Positions 1-8,054 are shown, numbered from the stretch's first letter. The stretch is DNA of 64,000 bases from JAGHKQ01 sp041920565 (GCA_041920565.1 JBHGXS010000067.1:124001-188000), one strand, 5' to 3'. Translations and numbers: made by a program. The notes: a model not told the origin generated them from the letters alone.

Positions 1-518
1 TACCTTTTCAATAACATTTATTACTATACCATAAAACAACAAAACATCCATATATTTCTCAAATGTTTATTGTAGAAATTTAAGAAAATATACATGTTTT
101 TGTATACAATTTTTATCGATTTGTCGAAAAAAGTTGAACATTATCGAATCCAAGAAACATTATATCCATATAATGTAAAACCATATATATCATTATAACG
201 AACCTGAATTTACTTAACAATTTTTTAAAGTCAAAAAAACAACAACTTTAAGTAAATTGAAATAAAAGTAGTGGCATGAAAGTTTTTATTTTCGTTGCAT
301 AATGAAATGAATTCAAAACGACAAATTGGAATGAAAATAGTCTCATTTCCCAAATTTAAAATATATTAAAATAATTTATGTTATGTTCGTGAAAGAACGC
401 TTAATCTGTATTCACTTTATAAATACTTGCAAAAACATCATAAAATAATTGGAAATATAACCATGTATTAGGTAATTACATTGTAGCATTAGGGTCTGGA
501 AAATTTTTTATAAGGTAC
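1..518. other. AT-rich non-coding stretch at window edge
   Basis: No convincing coding frame, RNA gene or terminator is visible on either strand. Base composition is clearly more AT-rich than the genes that follow. A TGTCGAA heptamer (Spo0A-box-like) lies at 122-128, which could belong to the promoter of a gene outside the window; this is weak. Confidence 0.4.
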
Positions 519-541
519 AAAAAAACCACCGGAATCGGTGG
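519..541 (-). terminator. Rho-independent terminator of fabZ
   Basis: A 6-bp perfect stem CCACCG/CGGTGG with a 4-base loop is followed on the minus strand by seven T residues. It begins 11 bases after the fabZ stop codon. Confidence 0.85.
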
Positions 542-551
542 CATTTTTGTC

Positions 552-986
552 TTATGCTTTTTTGTCGCCTAACGCAAATGTAATTTCTGCTTCGCAAGCG
601 ACTTCGCCGTTCACTGTTGCCACCGCTTTTCCTTTGCCGATTGGTCCGCGCACGCGAGTCATTTCGACTTCGAGACGGAGTTGGTCACCCGGGCGCACTT
701 GTCTTTTGAAGCGGCAGTTGTCGATGCCGGCGAAAAAAGCAAGTCTTCCGCGGTTTTCTTCTTTTTTCAAAACAGCAACTGCGCCCACTTGAGCTAAGGC
801 TTCTACGATAAGGACGCCTGGCATAACCGGATAATCCGGGAAGTGGCCGTTGAAGTATTCTTCGTTTGCCGTTACGTTTTTAATGCCGATTGCACGTTTT
901 CCTTCTTCCACTTCGAGAATTTGATCCACCAGCAAGAATGGGTAACGATGAGGAATGATTTCTTTGATTTGTTGAATGTCTAACAT
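552..986 (-). CDS. fabZ: 3-hydroxyacyl-ACP dehydratase FabZ
   Basis: Dehydrates beta-hydroxyacyl-ACP to trans-2-enoyl-ACP in cytoplasmic type II fatty acid synthesis. The 144-residue product has the family hot-dog fold signature, with the catalytic His in NGHFPDYPVMPGVL and the Glu of the following helix (LIVEALAQ). An in-frame ATG at 1019 exists, but the ATG at 986 is preceded by AAGGAG at good spacing and gives the usual MLDIQQIKEIIPHRYPFL start. It is a single-gene unit ending at a strong terminator. A TATAAT at 1037-1042 and a FapR-like operator at 1000-1016 lie just upstream. Confidence 0.96.
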   Translation of the reverse strand: MLDIQQIKEIIPHRYPFLLVDQILEVEEGKRAIGIKNVTANEEYFNGHFPDYPVMPGVLIVEALAQVGAVAVLKKEENRGRLAFFAGIDNCRFKRQVRPGDQLRLEVEMTRVRGPIGKGKAVATVNGEVACEAEITFALGDKKA

Positions 987-999
987 ACGAACATCTCCT

Positions 1000-1016
1000 T
1001 TAGTACGTGGTCCTAC
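1000..1016 (-). promoter_or_regulatory. Possible FapR operator in fabZ leader
   Basis: On the minus strand GTAGGACCACGTACTAA matches 13 of 17 positions of the FapR consensus TTAGTACCTRGTACTAA, with one half-site (GTACTAA) perfect. It lies between a TATAAT (1037-1042) and the fabZ ribosome binding site. FapR is the malonyl-CoA-sensing repressor of lipid synthesis in Bacillus. The left half-site is degenerate, so this is a candidate only. Confidence 0.35.
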
Positions 1017-1042
1017 CACTTAGTGAGTATGTTCTTATTATA

Positions 1043-1562
1043 CCATTTGTACATCTTAAAAGCCCCTGAAAATAGAAAAACCGCCTATATAGAAGAGACG
1101 AAAGATCGGTCTCTTTATACAGACGGAAATGGGTGCGTCTTTATTGTACAAAATTATTCTGCATATGTATATAAGTTTCGTTGGAATTACATCAAAATTC
1201 TTCCAATTCGTCTTCTAAAGAAAAAAGAAGGTACAAAAGAAACCGCTTTTCGATAAATTGGTATGTAGGGTATCAACGATAAAGGGAAAAAAGCAGGTCA
1301 TTAGTTTTATGCCCGATTGTCGGTATGAAGCATAATATCCATTTCTCTTGTACCATACTTTCATTATATACAATTAATATGCATAACAAAAACCTGAAAA
1401 CCGACCAAATTTTACACAAATTCTCTCTTTTTCTACATTTTTCTTTCATTTTCTATTATTTTCTTACGATGTAAATATTTTTTCATCATGGGACCGACCT
1501 CTTTATAGATTTTTTTCATCTCTTGTTTCCGGTTTTCCCGTATATGGAGTTATGGGGGAAAC
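1043..1562. other. Intergenic region between mbl and fabZ
   Basis: About 520 bases without a supported gene. A 77-codon plus-strand frame at 1023-1256 has no ribosome binding site and no recognisable features. In related Bacillus, basal-body rod genes flhO and flhP follow mbl; nothing resembling them is seen here. Confidence 0.4.
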
Positions 1563-1627
1563 AAAAAACGCCAGCTTCCCCTCATATGAAGCTTGTCCGG
1601 CTTCATACGAGTATGGGAAAGCTGGCG
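1563..1627 (-). terminator. Terminator of mbl
   Basis: A long hairpin with arms CGCCAGCTTCCC and GGGAAAGCTGGCG encloses a second, smaller inverted repeat (GAAGC..GCTTC). It is followed on the minus strand by six T residues, starting 8 bases after the mbl stop. Confidence 0.85.
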
Positions 1628-1634
1628 CATTATG

Positions 1635-2636
1635 TTAGAGTAAGCTGCGGCGAGGCAGTTTGTCGATGTTTTCAAGCATGATGCCTGTTCCGATTGCCAC
1701 GCATTGCATTGGATCTTCTGCGATAAGAACCGGTACTTTTAATTCTTCCGCCAACAGCATGTCAATACCGTGCAGCAAGGCGCCTCCGCCTGTCAGGATA
1801 ACGCCGCGGTCGATGATGTCTGCCGCTAATTCCGGCGGAGTACGTTCTAATACACCTTTGGCAGCTTGTACAATGACAGTCGCGTTTTCGCTTAATGCTT
1901 GTTGGATTTCATCTGATTTTACGGTAATTGTGCGAGGCAACCCTGTTACCATGTCGCGTCCGCGAATGTCGATTTCTTCGTTACGCGCACCCGGGAATAC
2001 TGTGCCGACTTTAATTTTGATTTCTTCTGAAGTGCGTTCGCCGATCAATAGTTTATACTGGCGTTTAATGTAGTTCAAGATTTCAGAGTCGAACTTATCG
2101 CCTGCCATCTTAATGGAGGAGGAGGTAACGATATCACCCATGGATAGAACCGCGATATCCGTTGTACCTCCGCCAATATCTACCACCATGTTGCCGCTTG
2201 GTTGGAAGATATCCATTCCCGCTCCAATGGCAGCCACCTTCGGCTCTTCTTCTAAGTATACTTTCTTGCCGCCGCTCTTTTCGGCAGCTTCGCGAATTGC
2301 TTTTTGTTCAACGGATGTAATGTTTGTCGGACAGCAAATCAAAATGCGAGGTTTTGATAAGAAGCCTTTCACGTCCAACTTATCAATAAAATGCTTCAGC
2401 ATTGCTTCTGTTACGTCGAAATCGGCGATTACTCCGTCTTTTAACGGACGAATTGCCACAATATTGCCGGGTGTACGCCCAACCATGCGTCTTGCTTCTT
2501 CACCGACAGCTAATACCTTTCCTGTATTGCGGTCTATTGCTACTACAGACGGTTCGTTTAATACAATACCTTTACCTTTGACATGAATCAATACATTGGC
2601 TGTGCCAAGATCGATTCCAATATCTCTCGCAAACAT
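1635..2636 (-). CDS. mbl: Rod shape-determining protein Mbl (MreB paralogue)
   Basis: Actin-like ATPase that forms membrane-associated filaments directing lateral wall synthesis by the elongation machinery. The 333-residue product has the actin-superfamily phosphate-1 loop (DIGIDLGTANVLIHV), connect-1 and phosphate-2 (VVDIGGGTTDIAVLS) and the adenosine motif near GVILTGGGALL. Start at 2636 gives the canonical MFARDIGIDLGTAN and length equal to B. subtilis Mbl; the upstream in-frame start at 2669 adds 11 non-conserved residues. Position next to spoIIID distinguishes it from mreB and mreBH. Confidence 0.95.
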   Translation of the reverse strand: MFARDIGIDLGTANVLIHVKGKGIVLNEPSVVAIDRNTGKVLAVGEEARRMVGRTPGNIVAIRPLKDGVIADFDVTEAMLKHFIDKLDVKGFLSKPRILICCPTNITSVEQKAIREAAEKSGGKKVYLEEEPKVAAIGAGMDIFQPSGNMVVDIGGGTTDIAVLSMGDIVTSSSIKMAGDKFDSEILNYIKRQYKLLIGERTSEEIKIKVGTVFPGARNEEIDIRGRDMVTGLPRTITVKSDEIQQALSENATVIVQAAKGVLERTPPELAADIIDRGVILTGGGALLHGIDMLLAEELKVPVLIAEDPMQCVAIGTGIMLENIDKLPRRSLL

Positions 2637-2809
2637 TCTGTTCCTTTTCCTCCTTGATTCATCGCTCATGGGAGCCCCGAATTCTTTTACACCTAATTTG
2701 TAATTTTATCATAATTTTTGTCGAAGCGTAACAAGTAGATAATACAATATGTGAAAATTTTTCTGTTCTTAGCTTACCCAAGGATGAAAGAATGTTTGCT
2801 AAAGATTCT

Positions 2810-3082
2810 TTATTGCTTGACAGTTTTTTCGGGCTCTTCTTTGCGGTACTTTTGCTTTGTCGCTTCTCCGCCGCGAAGGTGTCGAATTGATTTATGGTAA
2901 TCCAGAATTTCTTTTACTTCGTTTGCCAGCTCAGGATTGATTTCCGGCAGACGTTCTGTGAGGTCCTTATGAACAGTACTTTTGGAAACGCCAAACTCTT
3001 TCGCGATAACGCGAACCGTTTTCTTTGTCTCCACGATATACTTACCAATCTTGATAGTTCTCTCTTTGATGTAATCGTGCAC
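2810..3082 (-). CDS. spoIIID: Sporulation transcriptional regulator SpoIIID
   Basis: Small DNA-binding protein of the mother cell that activates or represses sigma-E regulon genes and helps switch to sigma-K. The 90-residue product MHDYIKERTIKIGKY..., with a helix-turn-helix at about residues 20-45 (VRVIAKEFGVSKSTVHKDL), is close in length to B. subtilis SpoIIID (93). Start is a GTG at 3082 with GGGAGG 8 bases upstream; the longer frame to 3205 adds non-conserved residues. A good sigma-E promoter match lies about 165 bases upstream. Confidence 0.95.
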   Translation of the reverse strand: MHDYIKERTIKIGKYIVETKKTVRVIAKEFGVSKSTVHKDLTERLPEINPELANEVKEILDYHKSIRHLRGGEATKQKYRKEEPEKTVKQ

Positions 3083-3245
3083 ACCACTCGCCTCCCTAAA
3101 TTGGATGTGAGAAGTGTGAAATGAGACTCGCTGCGCTGCACTCAGAAGTAAGTTCGCCTGTTGTTCTTGTCGTGATTCCCTATTTTTTATAATGAATCGA
3201 TCCACGATCTCTCACCTCAAACACTCTCTTTGTTGGGTTTATACC

Positions 3246-3274
3246 ATTGTATTGTGAGGGGGACGGATATATGC
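3246..3274 (-). promoter_or_regulatory. Putative sigma-E promoter of spoIIID
   Basis: On the minus strand GCATAT (3274-3269), a 14-base spacer and CAATACAAT (3254-3246) resemble the sigma-E pattern KMATATT-N14-CATACAMT. It faces spoIIID, a known sigma-E target in B. subtilis. Confidence 0.5.
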
Positions 3275-3431
3275 CACATTCATTGCAATTTTGCGGACTA
3301 AGATGACAAAAATTACATTTTTTTATGAAAGTTCGTTGAACATCGTAATATAGAGGCTGTCCGTGTGAGGAAATGGAGAAGGAATAGAGTTTTAGAATGT
3401 TTTTCTTCTAAAAAACCTGCAATCTAAACTG

Positions 3432-3713
3432 ATGTCATCCGCTGATGCAAACACATATGTCTATGCTCATATTCATAAGCCATATATTCGCTGCATCAAA
3501 GGCAAGATAATCATGAACATCGGCAGCGTCGGTTTGCCTTTTGACGGAATAGCTAAAGCTGCTTACGGTACTGTCGATATAATAGAAGACGGCTTCACCA
3601 CCTCTATTGAAAGAGTGAATTTTGACATAGAAAAAGTTGTGGAGAAGTACATGGAAACGGGATATCCGAATGCAGGCATGATGATACAAATCGTTAGGAA
3701 CGCCTCGGTTTAA
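3432..3713 (+). pseudogene. C-terminal remnant of a YfcE/YmdB-type metallophosphoesterase
   Basis: The 93-residue frame contains the end of a calcineurin-like phosphoesterase: a GHTH-type motif seen as AHIHKPY, then IMNIGSVGLPFDG and the C-terminal helices. The N-terminal half with the DxH, GD and GNH metal-binding motifs is absent upstream in any frame, and there is no ribosome binding site. AHIH replaces the usual GHxH. It is best read as the relic of a gene whose 5' part was deleted, lying between spoIIID and a small membrane protein. Confidence 0.75.
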
Positions 3714-3790
3714 AAGGCTGCTTGGCTTGCTTACGCTGACAAGTTCTTTCATTATATAATTGTTGTATCGATGCGTAAGAGGGTGAAGCG

Positions 3791-3898
3791 ATGGAAGAGA
3801 AACAGAACTCTTTCTTTACAGGCTGTCTTTGGGGGTTATTGCTTGTTACACCGATTTGGTTAGTGATTATATATTTGATTATTACGTGGAAAAATTGA
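3791..3898 (+). CDS. 35-residue single-pass membrane peptide
   Basis: ATG preceded by GAGGGTGAAGCG opens a 35-codon frame. The product has a short charged N-terminus (MEEKQNS) and one hydrophobic segment (about residues 8-31, rich in L, I, V and W) ending in TWKN. Composition is that of a genuine small membrane protein, but no family is recognised. It precedes the gene at 3993 on the same strand and could be cotranscribed. Confidence 0.45.
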   Translation: MEEKQNSFFTGCLWGLLLVTPIWLVIIYLIITWKN

Positions 3899-3992
3899 TC
3901 AGCTTGCTTTGAAAGCTTTTCAGGCATCCGCTTGTTACTTTTTGGATTCCCTTCTCACATGTAGTATAGTAGTAGTCAGAGGAGGGACAAAC

Positions 3993-4421
3993 ATGAAAAT
4001 AATAAAGGTTTTACTCGTTTTTGTTGTTGTGTTGGCCCTGATTGGATTTGGTGTGTATCATTTCGGCACAAAAATCGCGTCGGACAAAGTGATGGATTAT
4101 GTGTCGGATCAATTAGAACGCAGCGGGGAAATGGACAAACTGAAACAAACGATTCAAAATGACCCTCAATTACAGAAATTCGTAAAAGAAGGCAATGAAA
4201 AAGTAGACGAAAGCAAATTACCGTTCAAAACGAAGGAAGAAGCTGTCAGGACTGTTATAAACAAGCTGGGAATACAAGAAGTGCAAAAGATACAAGCAAA
4301 AGTAAAAGATGGAGTAACGCCGGAAGAGAAACAGGAAATATTGAATACAGTAGAAAGCAAATTGACAAAGGAAGAAATCCTAGCCTTAAAGGTGATAGCT
4401 TATAAAGAATTAAATAAGTAG
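3993..4421 (+). CDS. Conserved membrane-anchored protein of unknown function
   Basis: The 142-residue product begins MKIIKVLLVFVVVLALIGFGVYHFGTK, one N-terminal membrane segment or uncleaved signal, followed by a soluble helical, Lys/Glu-rich domain of about 115 residues ending in ALKVIAYKELNK. Start chosen at 3993 because GGAGGG lies 9 bases upstream; the longer frame from 3909 adds an unlikely extension. Similar proteins in Bacillus are, to my recollection, sometimes labelled phenylalanyl-tRNA synthetase beta by mistake; nothing here supports enzymatic activity. A hairpin follows directly. Confidence 0.75.
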   Translation: MKIIKVLLVFVVVLALIGFGVYHFGTKIASDKVMDYVSDQLERSGEMDKLKQTIQNDPQLQKFVKEGNEKVDESKLPFKTKEEAVRTVINKLGIQEVQKIQAKVKDGVTPEEKQEILNTVESKLTKEEILALKVIAYKELNK

Positions 4422-4425
4422 TGAA

Positions 4426-4460
4426 AAAGATGTGTTCTCTATAGGACACATCTTTCGTTT
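4426..4460 (+). terminator. Probable bidirectional terminator
   Basis: AAAGATGTGT and ACACATCTTT form a 10-bp perfect stem just after the stop at 4421, with a modest T-rich tail on the plus strand and A-rich flank that gives a T tract on the minus strand. It lies between two convergent genes and could serve both. Confidence 0.7.
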
Positions 4461-4472
4461 TGCACTATGTAG

Positions 4473-4865
4473 TCATCCCCGATAAGCAATAGCATCATTA
4501 ATGGCTTCAAGCACATCTGCAGCATCTTCTTTATCAAACGAGCGATATATTTCCCTCTCGCTTGCTGCGGTCGTCACGATAATCGAGTACATCGATCTTT
4601 TAAATTTTAGCATGATAATGACCGCCGTTATCATAAGACAGCTGAGAATAAGCAAAAGATGTATCAAGAAAATCCCGGTAAGGAAGGCAGCCCCTCCAAT
4701 GATCATTAACCTGAATTCCATTGATTTATCCGGCTTCGTTTCTTTTTGGAACGCGGATGTAATGTTGGCCACTGCGTATACTCTATTCGGCAAACGGATT
4801 CTTGTAGGTGTGATCAAGACACCGTTTTTATGGTAAAGCGTCTCCTCTTTTACGACCTTTTCCAT
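4473..4865 (-). CDS. DUF6232 family membrane protein
   Basis: The 130-residue product starts with a beta-rich segment typical of DUF6232 (VLITPTRIRLPNRVYAVANITSA), then two adjacent hydrophobic segments at roughly residues 52-85 (MIIGGAAFLTGIFLIHLLLILSC...), and a C-terminal cytoplasmic domain (SIIVTTAASEREIYRSF...) ending in an alpha helix. Family function is unknown; members resemble bacterial PH-like membrane domains. Single gene, minus strand, convergent with the gene at 3993. Confidence 0.75.
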   Translation of the reverse strand: MEKVVKEETLYHKNGVLITPTRIRLPNRVYAVANITSAFQKETKPDKSMEFRLMIIGGAAFLTGIFLIHLLLILSCLMITAVIIMLKFKRSMYSIIVTTAASEREIYRSFDKEDAADVLEAINDAIAYRG

Positions 4866-4930
4866 ACTTCTCCCCCTATATCAATCGATCCCTTTCTCCC
4901 ATTATATAAGAATTTCCGTACGGTAAACAT

Positions 4931-4956
4931 AAAAAATAAACCTGCCCGAGAGCAGG
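4931..4956 (-). terminator. Terminator after 49-residue ORF
   Basis: CCTGC/GCAGG stem with a 6-base loop, followed on the minus strand by TTTATTTTTT. It lies 14 bases past the stop of the small gene at 4970-5119. Confidence 0.65.
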
Positions 4957-4969
4957 AGCGCCTTGCGTT

Positions 4970-5119
4970 TTAATGATCCAGTTCCGGCTTCGTTTGTTTT
5001 TCTTCTTCCTCAAGGTAGTACCAGCTGTTTGCATGGATACCGCTGCTTCCCGATAGAATCAAGCCCGCGGCCACAAACAATAAGATGAAAATCACGATAA
5101 TAGCCAAGACAAAGGACAT
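4970..5119 (-). CDS. 49-residue single-pass membrane protein
   Basis: ATG at 5119 is preceded by GGGGG at usable spacing. The product has one N-terminal transmembrane segment (residues 3-22, FVLAIIVIFILLFVAAGLIL), a short linker, then an acidic tail (WYYLEEEEKQTKPELDH). No family recognised. Its own Shine-Dalgarno sequence, sensible topology and a terminator support a real gene. Confidence 0.6.
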   Translation of the reverse strand: MSFVLAIIVIFILLFVAAGLILSGSSGIHANSWYYLEEEEKQTKPELDH

Positions 5120-5173
5120 GTCAATTCCCCCTTTTTGTTACAATATATGCGCGGACAAGGGACATTTGGACAG

Positions 5174-5202
5174 AAAAAAGCTTCAGGCAAAGACTTGAAG
5201 CT
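5174..5202 (-). terminator. Terminator after 33-residue ORF
   Basis: AGCTTCA/TGAAGCT stem overlapping the stop codon, followed on the minus strand by TTTTTT. Confidence 0.65.
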
Positions 5203-5303
5203 CATTTTTTCTTTCGCTTTTCACTTGCCATAATGAAAAACGTAAACACACTAAAAACAATAAGACTGCCGGTGAAGATACCAATAACCTCGATGATTTC
5301 CAT
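5202..5303 (-). CDS. 33-residue single-pass membrane peptide
   Basis: ATG at 5303 has GGGGG 8 bases upstream. The product MEIIEVIGIFTGSLIVFSVF continues into a second hydrophobic stretch (TFFIMA) and ends in a basic tail (SEKRKKK), consistent with an N-out, C-in membrane peptide. It lies between the 49-residue ORF and spoIIQ, all on the minus strand. Function unknown. Confidence 0.55.
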   Translation of the reverse strand: MEIIEVIGIFTGSLIVFSVFTFFIMASEKRKKK

Positions 5304-5427
5304 GCTGGTTTCCCCCTTCGTATTATGTATACGAAAGGAATGAAAAAACAGAATGGACTAAAAGTCTGGACAAAAAAATCAGCTCTCCAAGCGAGATTCG
5401 CATTTGAAGAACTGATTGTTCCGATAA

Positions 5428-6282
5428 TTAGTTGGTGCTTTCTACATCAGAAGACTCTTGTTTTTTGTCGTCAGCAGGTTTTTTATCGTCTTTTTGCTGT
5501 TTTTCATCTTTAGCAGGCGCTTTTTCGTCGCCCTTGTCAGGAGTGCTGTTTTGCTTGTCTCCTTCTTGCTTTTCGCCTTTCTTGTCATCAGCAGGCTGCT
5601 TTTCTTCTGCTTTGACTTGAGCTACAGGCTTGTTTAAATATGTTTCAGGGTTAACTGCTACACCGTCTTTGCGAATTTCAAAATGGACGTGATAGCCAGC
5701 TTCCTTGTTCACTTCGCTTAATCCTGCAGTACCAAGAACATCGCCTTGCACGACAGTATCGCCGGCTTCTACTTTAACATCTTCCAAGCTTTGATAGAAC
5801 GTTACAACGCCGTTGCCGCTGTCCACTTCTACGACATAGCCTAAAAGAGCATCTTTTTCCGCTTTTAAAACTGTACCGCTTAATGCCGCAACAACGTCAA
5901 ATGCTTTGCCGTCTTTTGCTGCGATATCGATACCTGTGTTTGCTGTATACGTATCGTTATAGAAGACGAGTGCATTTTCTTGCTCTTTTTCAGATGCTTT
6001 GTCATCATAGAATTTTTTCTTTACAACCGCTTTGCTTTCATCCGCTACCGGCATTTTTACAAGTTCGGCAGACTTGGACACCGGAACAGCCGGATTTTCC
6101 TTTTCAGTTTGGCTGTAAGGATTGGCCTGTTTTTGATCTTGGTCCTTATTTGTTGCTTGGAACCAGAGTGCTGCAGTTAAAATAATGGCTGCACAAACGA
6201 TATAAACTGTTGGAAATACCCAGCGCTTCTGGAACAAGCGCACTACTTTTCGAGAAGTATGCTTCTTTTCTCGCTCTCTCAT
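5428..6282 (-). CDS. spoIIQ: Stage II sporulation protein SpoIIQ
   Basis: Forespore membrane protein that pairs with mother-cell SpoIIIAH across the intermembrane space during engulfment and feeding-tube formation. The 284-residue product has a basic N-terminus, one transmembrane segment (about residues 24-43) and an M23/LytM-fold domain (about 100-210) with NTGIDIA and GYHVHFEIRKDG. The usual first metal-binding His of HxGxD is replaced (TANTGID), so the peptidase is probably inactive, as in B. subtilis. The C-terminal 60 residues are a Lys/Asp/Glu/Gln-rich low-complexity tail. A sigma-F promoter match lies immediately upstream. Confidence 0.93.
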   Translation of the reverse strand: MREREKKHTSRKVVRLFQKRWVFPTVYIVCAAIILTAALWFQATNKDQDQKQANPYSQTEKENPAVPVSKSAELVKMPVADESKAVVKKKFYDDKASEKEQENALVFYNDTYTANTGIDIAAKDGKAFDVVAALSGTVLKAEKDALLGYVVEVDSGNGVVTFYQSLEDVKVEAGDTVVQGDVLGTAGLSEVNKEAGYHVHFEIRKDGVAVNPETYLNKPVAQVKAEEKQPADDKKGEKQEGDKQNSTPDKGDEKAPAKDEKQQKDDKKPADDKKQESSDVESTN

Positions 6283-6302
6283 TATATCATCACCTCAGCA
6301 AT

Positions 6303-6332
6303 CATTCTGAACAGAATTGCACTAAACTATAC
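6303..6332 (-). promoter_or_regulatory. Putative sigma-F promoter of spoIIQ
   Basis: Minus strand GTATA (6332-6328), 15-base spacer, GTTCAGAATG (6312-6303) match the sigma-F pattern GYWTA-N15-GGNNANAATR with one mismatch. spoIIQ is a sigma-F gene in B. subtilis. The spacer contains AATTGCACTAAAC on the plus strand, the same word as in the dispersed repeats elsewhere in the window. Confidence 0.6.
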
Positions 6333-6503
6333 ATTTTCCAAACTGATTATCTTTCGACAAAATTCATAAAATTATTCATAGATTTTTGTAGTATTTCCGA
6401 GGAAATGGGAGAAATTTGGGCGTGAAGACAGAAAGCTTTCCTAAAATTTGGTTAACCCCTGTTGTATACTTTATAAAAACCCCATCATTGAGGAGGACTT
6501 TTC

Positions 6504-7835
6504 ATGACACGCCACACTACAACCGTAAAGGATGTAACAGAATTATGCTTGACGATCTATCAAAATCAGTTTGCTACAGTAAAAGAAAAGCGTGCACTGC
6601 ATTTACAGGAGCCTGTGGAAGAAATCCATTATATGGACGTAGCCGCTACGATCGAAACGGACTCCATTCTCGTGTCCGGTGTCGGCATAGAATCATTAAA
6701 TTATGAATACGATTTAGTCGGAAAAGAAAAGCTGCTGGAAAAATATTTGGACCGGATGGTGTATTTGCATGATAAAGAAACAAAGCAGCAGCAATCCTAC
6801 CGCTTACTAAGCGTGGCAGGATCCATTATTTTGGAACATACGGAAACAAAGGAAATCGTTATCGATCCTGAAGGAGAATTGAAATTGCCGAAGCTGCCGG
6901 ATGGATTGATGGTGAAGCCCGCTTTAATTTGGAAGGTGCAGCCTGCGCCGATTGAAGAGCTGGCCGTTTCCTATTTAGCAAAGGGATTTCATTGGAATTG
7001 CAATTACGTCGTTTCTTTAGAAGAAAATACGTTAAACCTGGTGGGATGGGTAGATATTCGAAATGAATCCGGCACCACGTTTCCGGATGCAAAAATTAAG
7101 TTGATTGCCGGGGAAGTGCAGCGGCAACAACGCCGTCCCCGTGTCTATGAAAAAGACATTAATGAAATGATTGTTTACAGCAATGAACCAATGCCGTCTT
7201 TCGTCGAACAGAGCTTCAATGATTATCATATGTATACGCTGCAGCGTCCTGCGACACTGAAAAACAATCAGTCCAAACAAATCCAATTATTTGAACGCTC
7301 AAACATTCCGTATCGTAAGTATTACCGCTTCCGCCGCGGGGATTCGTCCCCTGATATTATGTTGTCATTTGATAATGACAAGGCTTCCGGCGGCATTCCC
7401 CTGCCAAAAGGGATAGTGAAAGTATACGGAACGGACCCGACAGACGGACAGCGGGAGTTTATCGGAGAGGATTATATTTCCCACACGCCGCAAAATGTGC
7501 CGCTTCTGCTTAAACTCGGAGAAGCCTTTGATATTACGATGCTGGATAGCGGACGGATAGAGAAAAAACGAGATCGAAAAGGCTTCATTTATGAAACCTA
7601 TAAATATGTGATTACAAACCAAAAGCAGGAATCCGCGGATATTGAGCTGAGTCATTATGTGTCCGAATCTTTATGGACGCTGGAAGAAGCAAGTGAAGCA
7701 TGCGAAAGACAATTCTCCAGTACATTGCTGTTTACGTTAACACTGGAACCGGAAGAAACGAGAGAACTTACCTTTACCATTAAGATTGACGATCGAAAAA
7801 TTGTCAAAGTCGAAGAGGATGATGTGAATGACTAA
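6504..7835 (+). CDS. DUF4139 domain-containing protein
   Basis: The 443-residue product matches the DUF4139 type: an N-terminal beta-rich region (VTELCLTIYQNQFATVKEKRAL), a central coiled/beta region and the DUF4139 beta-sandwich in the C-terminal half (VVSLEENTLNLVGWVDIRNESGTTFPDAKIKLIAGEV). No signal peptide or membrane segment. Function is unknown for this family. GGAGGA precedes the ATG. Its stop overlaps an ATG of a destroyed downstream gene (ATGACTAA), so it was probably the first gene of an operon that has suffered a deletion. Confidence 0.85.
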   Translation: MTRHTTTVKDVTELCLTIYQNQFATVKEKRALHLQEPVEEIHYMDVAATIETDSILVSGVGIESLNYEYDLVGKEKLLEKYLDRMVYLHDKETKQQQSYRLLSVAGSIILEHTETKEIVIDPEGELKLPKLPDGLMVKPALIWKVQPAPIEELAVSYLAKGFHWNCNYVVSLEENTLNLVGWVDIRNESGTTFPDAKIKLIAGEVQRQQRRPRVYEKDINEMIVYSNEPMPSFVEQSFNDYHMYTLQRPATLKNNQSKQIQLFERSNIPYRKYYRFRRGDSSPDIMLSFDNDKASGGIPLPKGIVKVYGTDPTDGQREFIGEDYISHTPQNVPLLLKLGEAFDITMLDSGRIEKKRDRKGFIYETYKYVITNQKQESADIELSHYVSESLWTLEEASEACERQFSSTLLFTLTLEPEETRELTFTIKIDDRKIVKVEEDDVND

Positions 7836-8050
7836 ATGGGAAACGATTCTAAAGGTTGCTGGGGAAGGCGGAGCTGCTGCTTGTCATCGGCACAAGCTTG
7901 CAAGTGGCTCCCGTTAACCAGCTCCCTCGCATCGCGAAAGGAACGATTGCTATTATTAATTTGGATCGAACACCGTATGATGGACAATTTGACTTGGTGC
8001 TCCACGGGCGGGCGAAAGAAGTGTTGCAGAAGGTACAGAATTGCTTATAA
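7828..8050 (+). pseudogene. Deletion junction: start of an unknown gene joined to the C-terminus of a Sir2 deacetylase
   Basis: Two relics abut here. An ATG overlapping the DUF4139 stop opens MTKWETILKVAGEGG and then runs out of sense after about 30 codons. In another frame, from about 7856, the protein LLLVIGTSLQVAPVNQLPRIA...IINLDRTPYDG is the C-terminal NAD-binding part of a sirtuin (GTSLQV and the terminal helix). The sirtuin's catalytic His, zinc ribbon and GAG motif are absent. This looks like a deletion removing the 3' part of one gene and the 5' part of sir2. Confidence 0.75.
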
Positions 8051-8054
8051 CGCA

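Noticed and set aside
1023..1256. 77-codon ORF downstream of fabZ start
   Set aside because: No ribosome binding site, no domain or signal features, overlaps the fabZ promoter region.
3737..3760. Sigma-A promoter for the 35-residue peptide
   Set aside because: CTGACA and TATAAT are only 13 bases apart, outside the normal 16-18 range.
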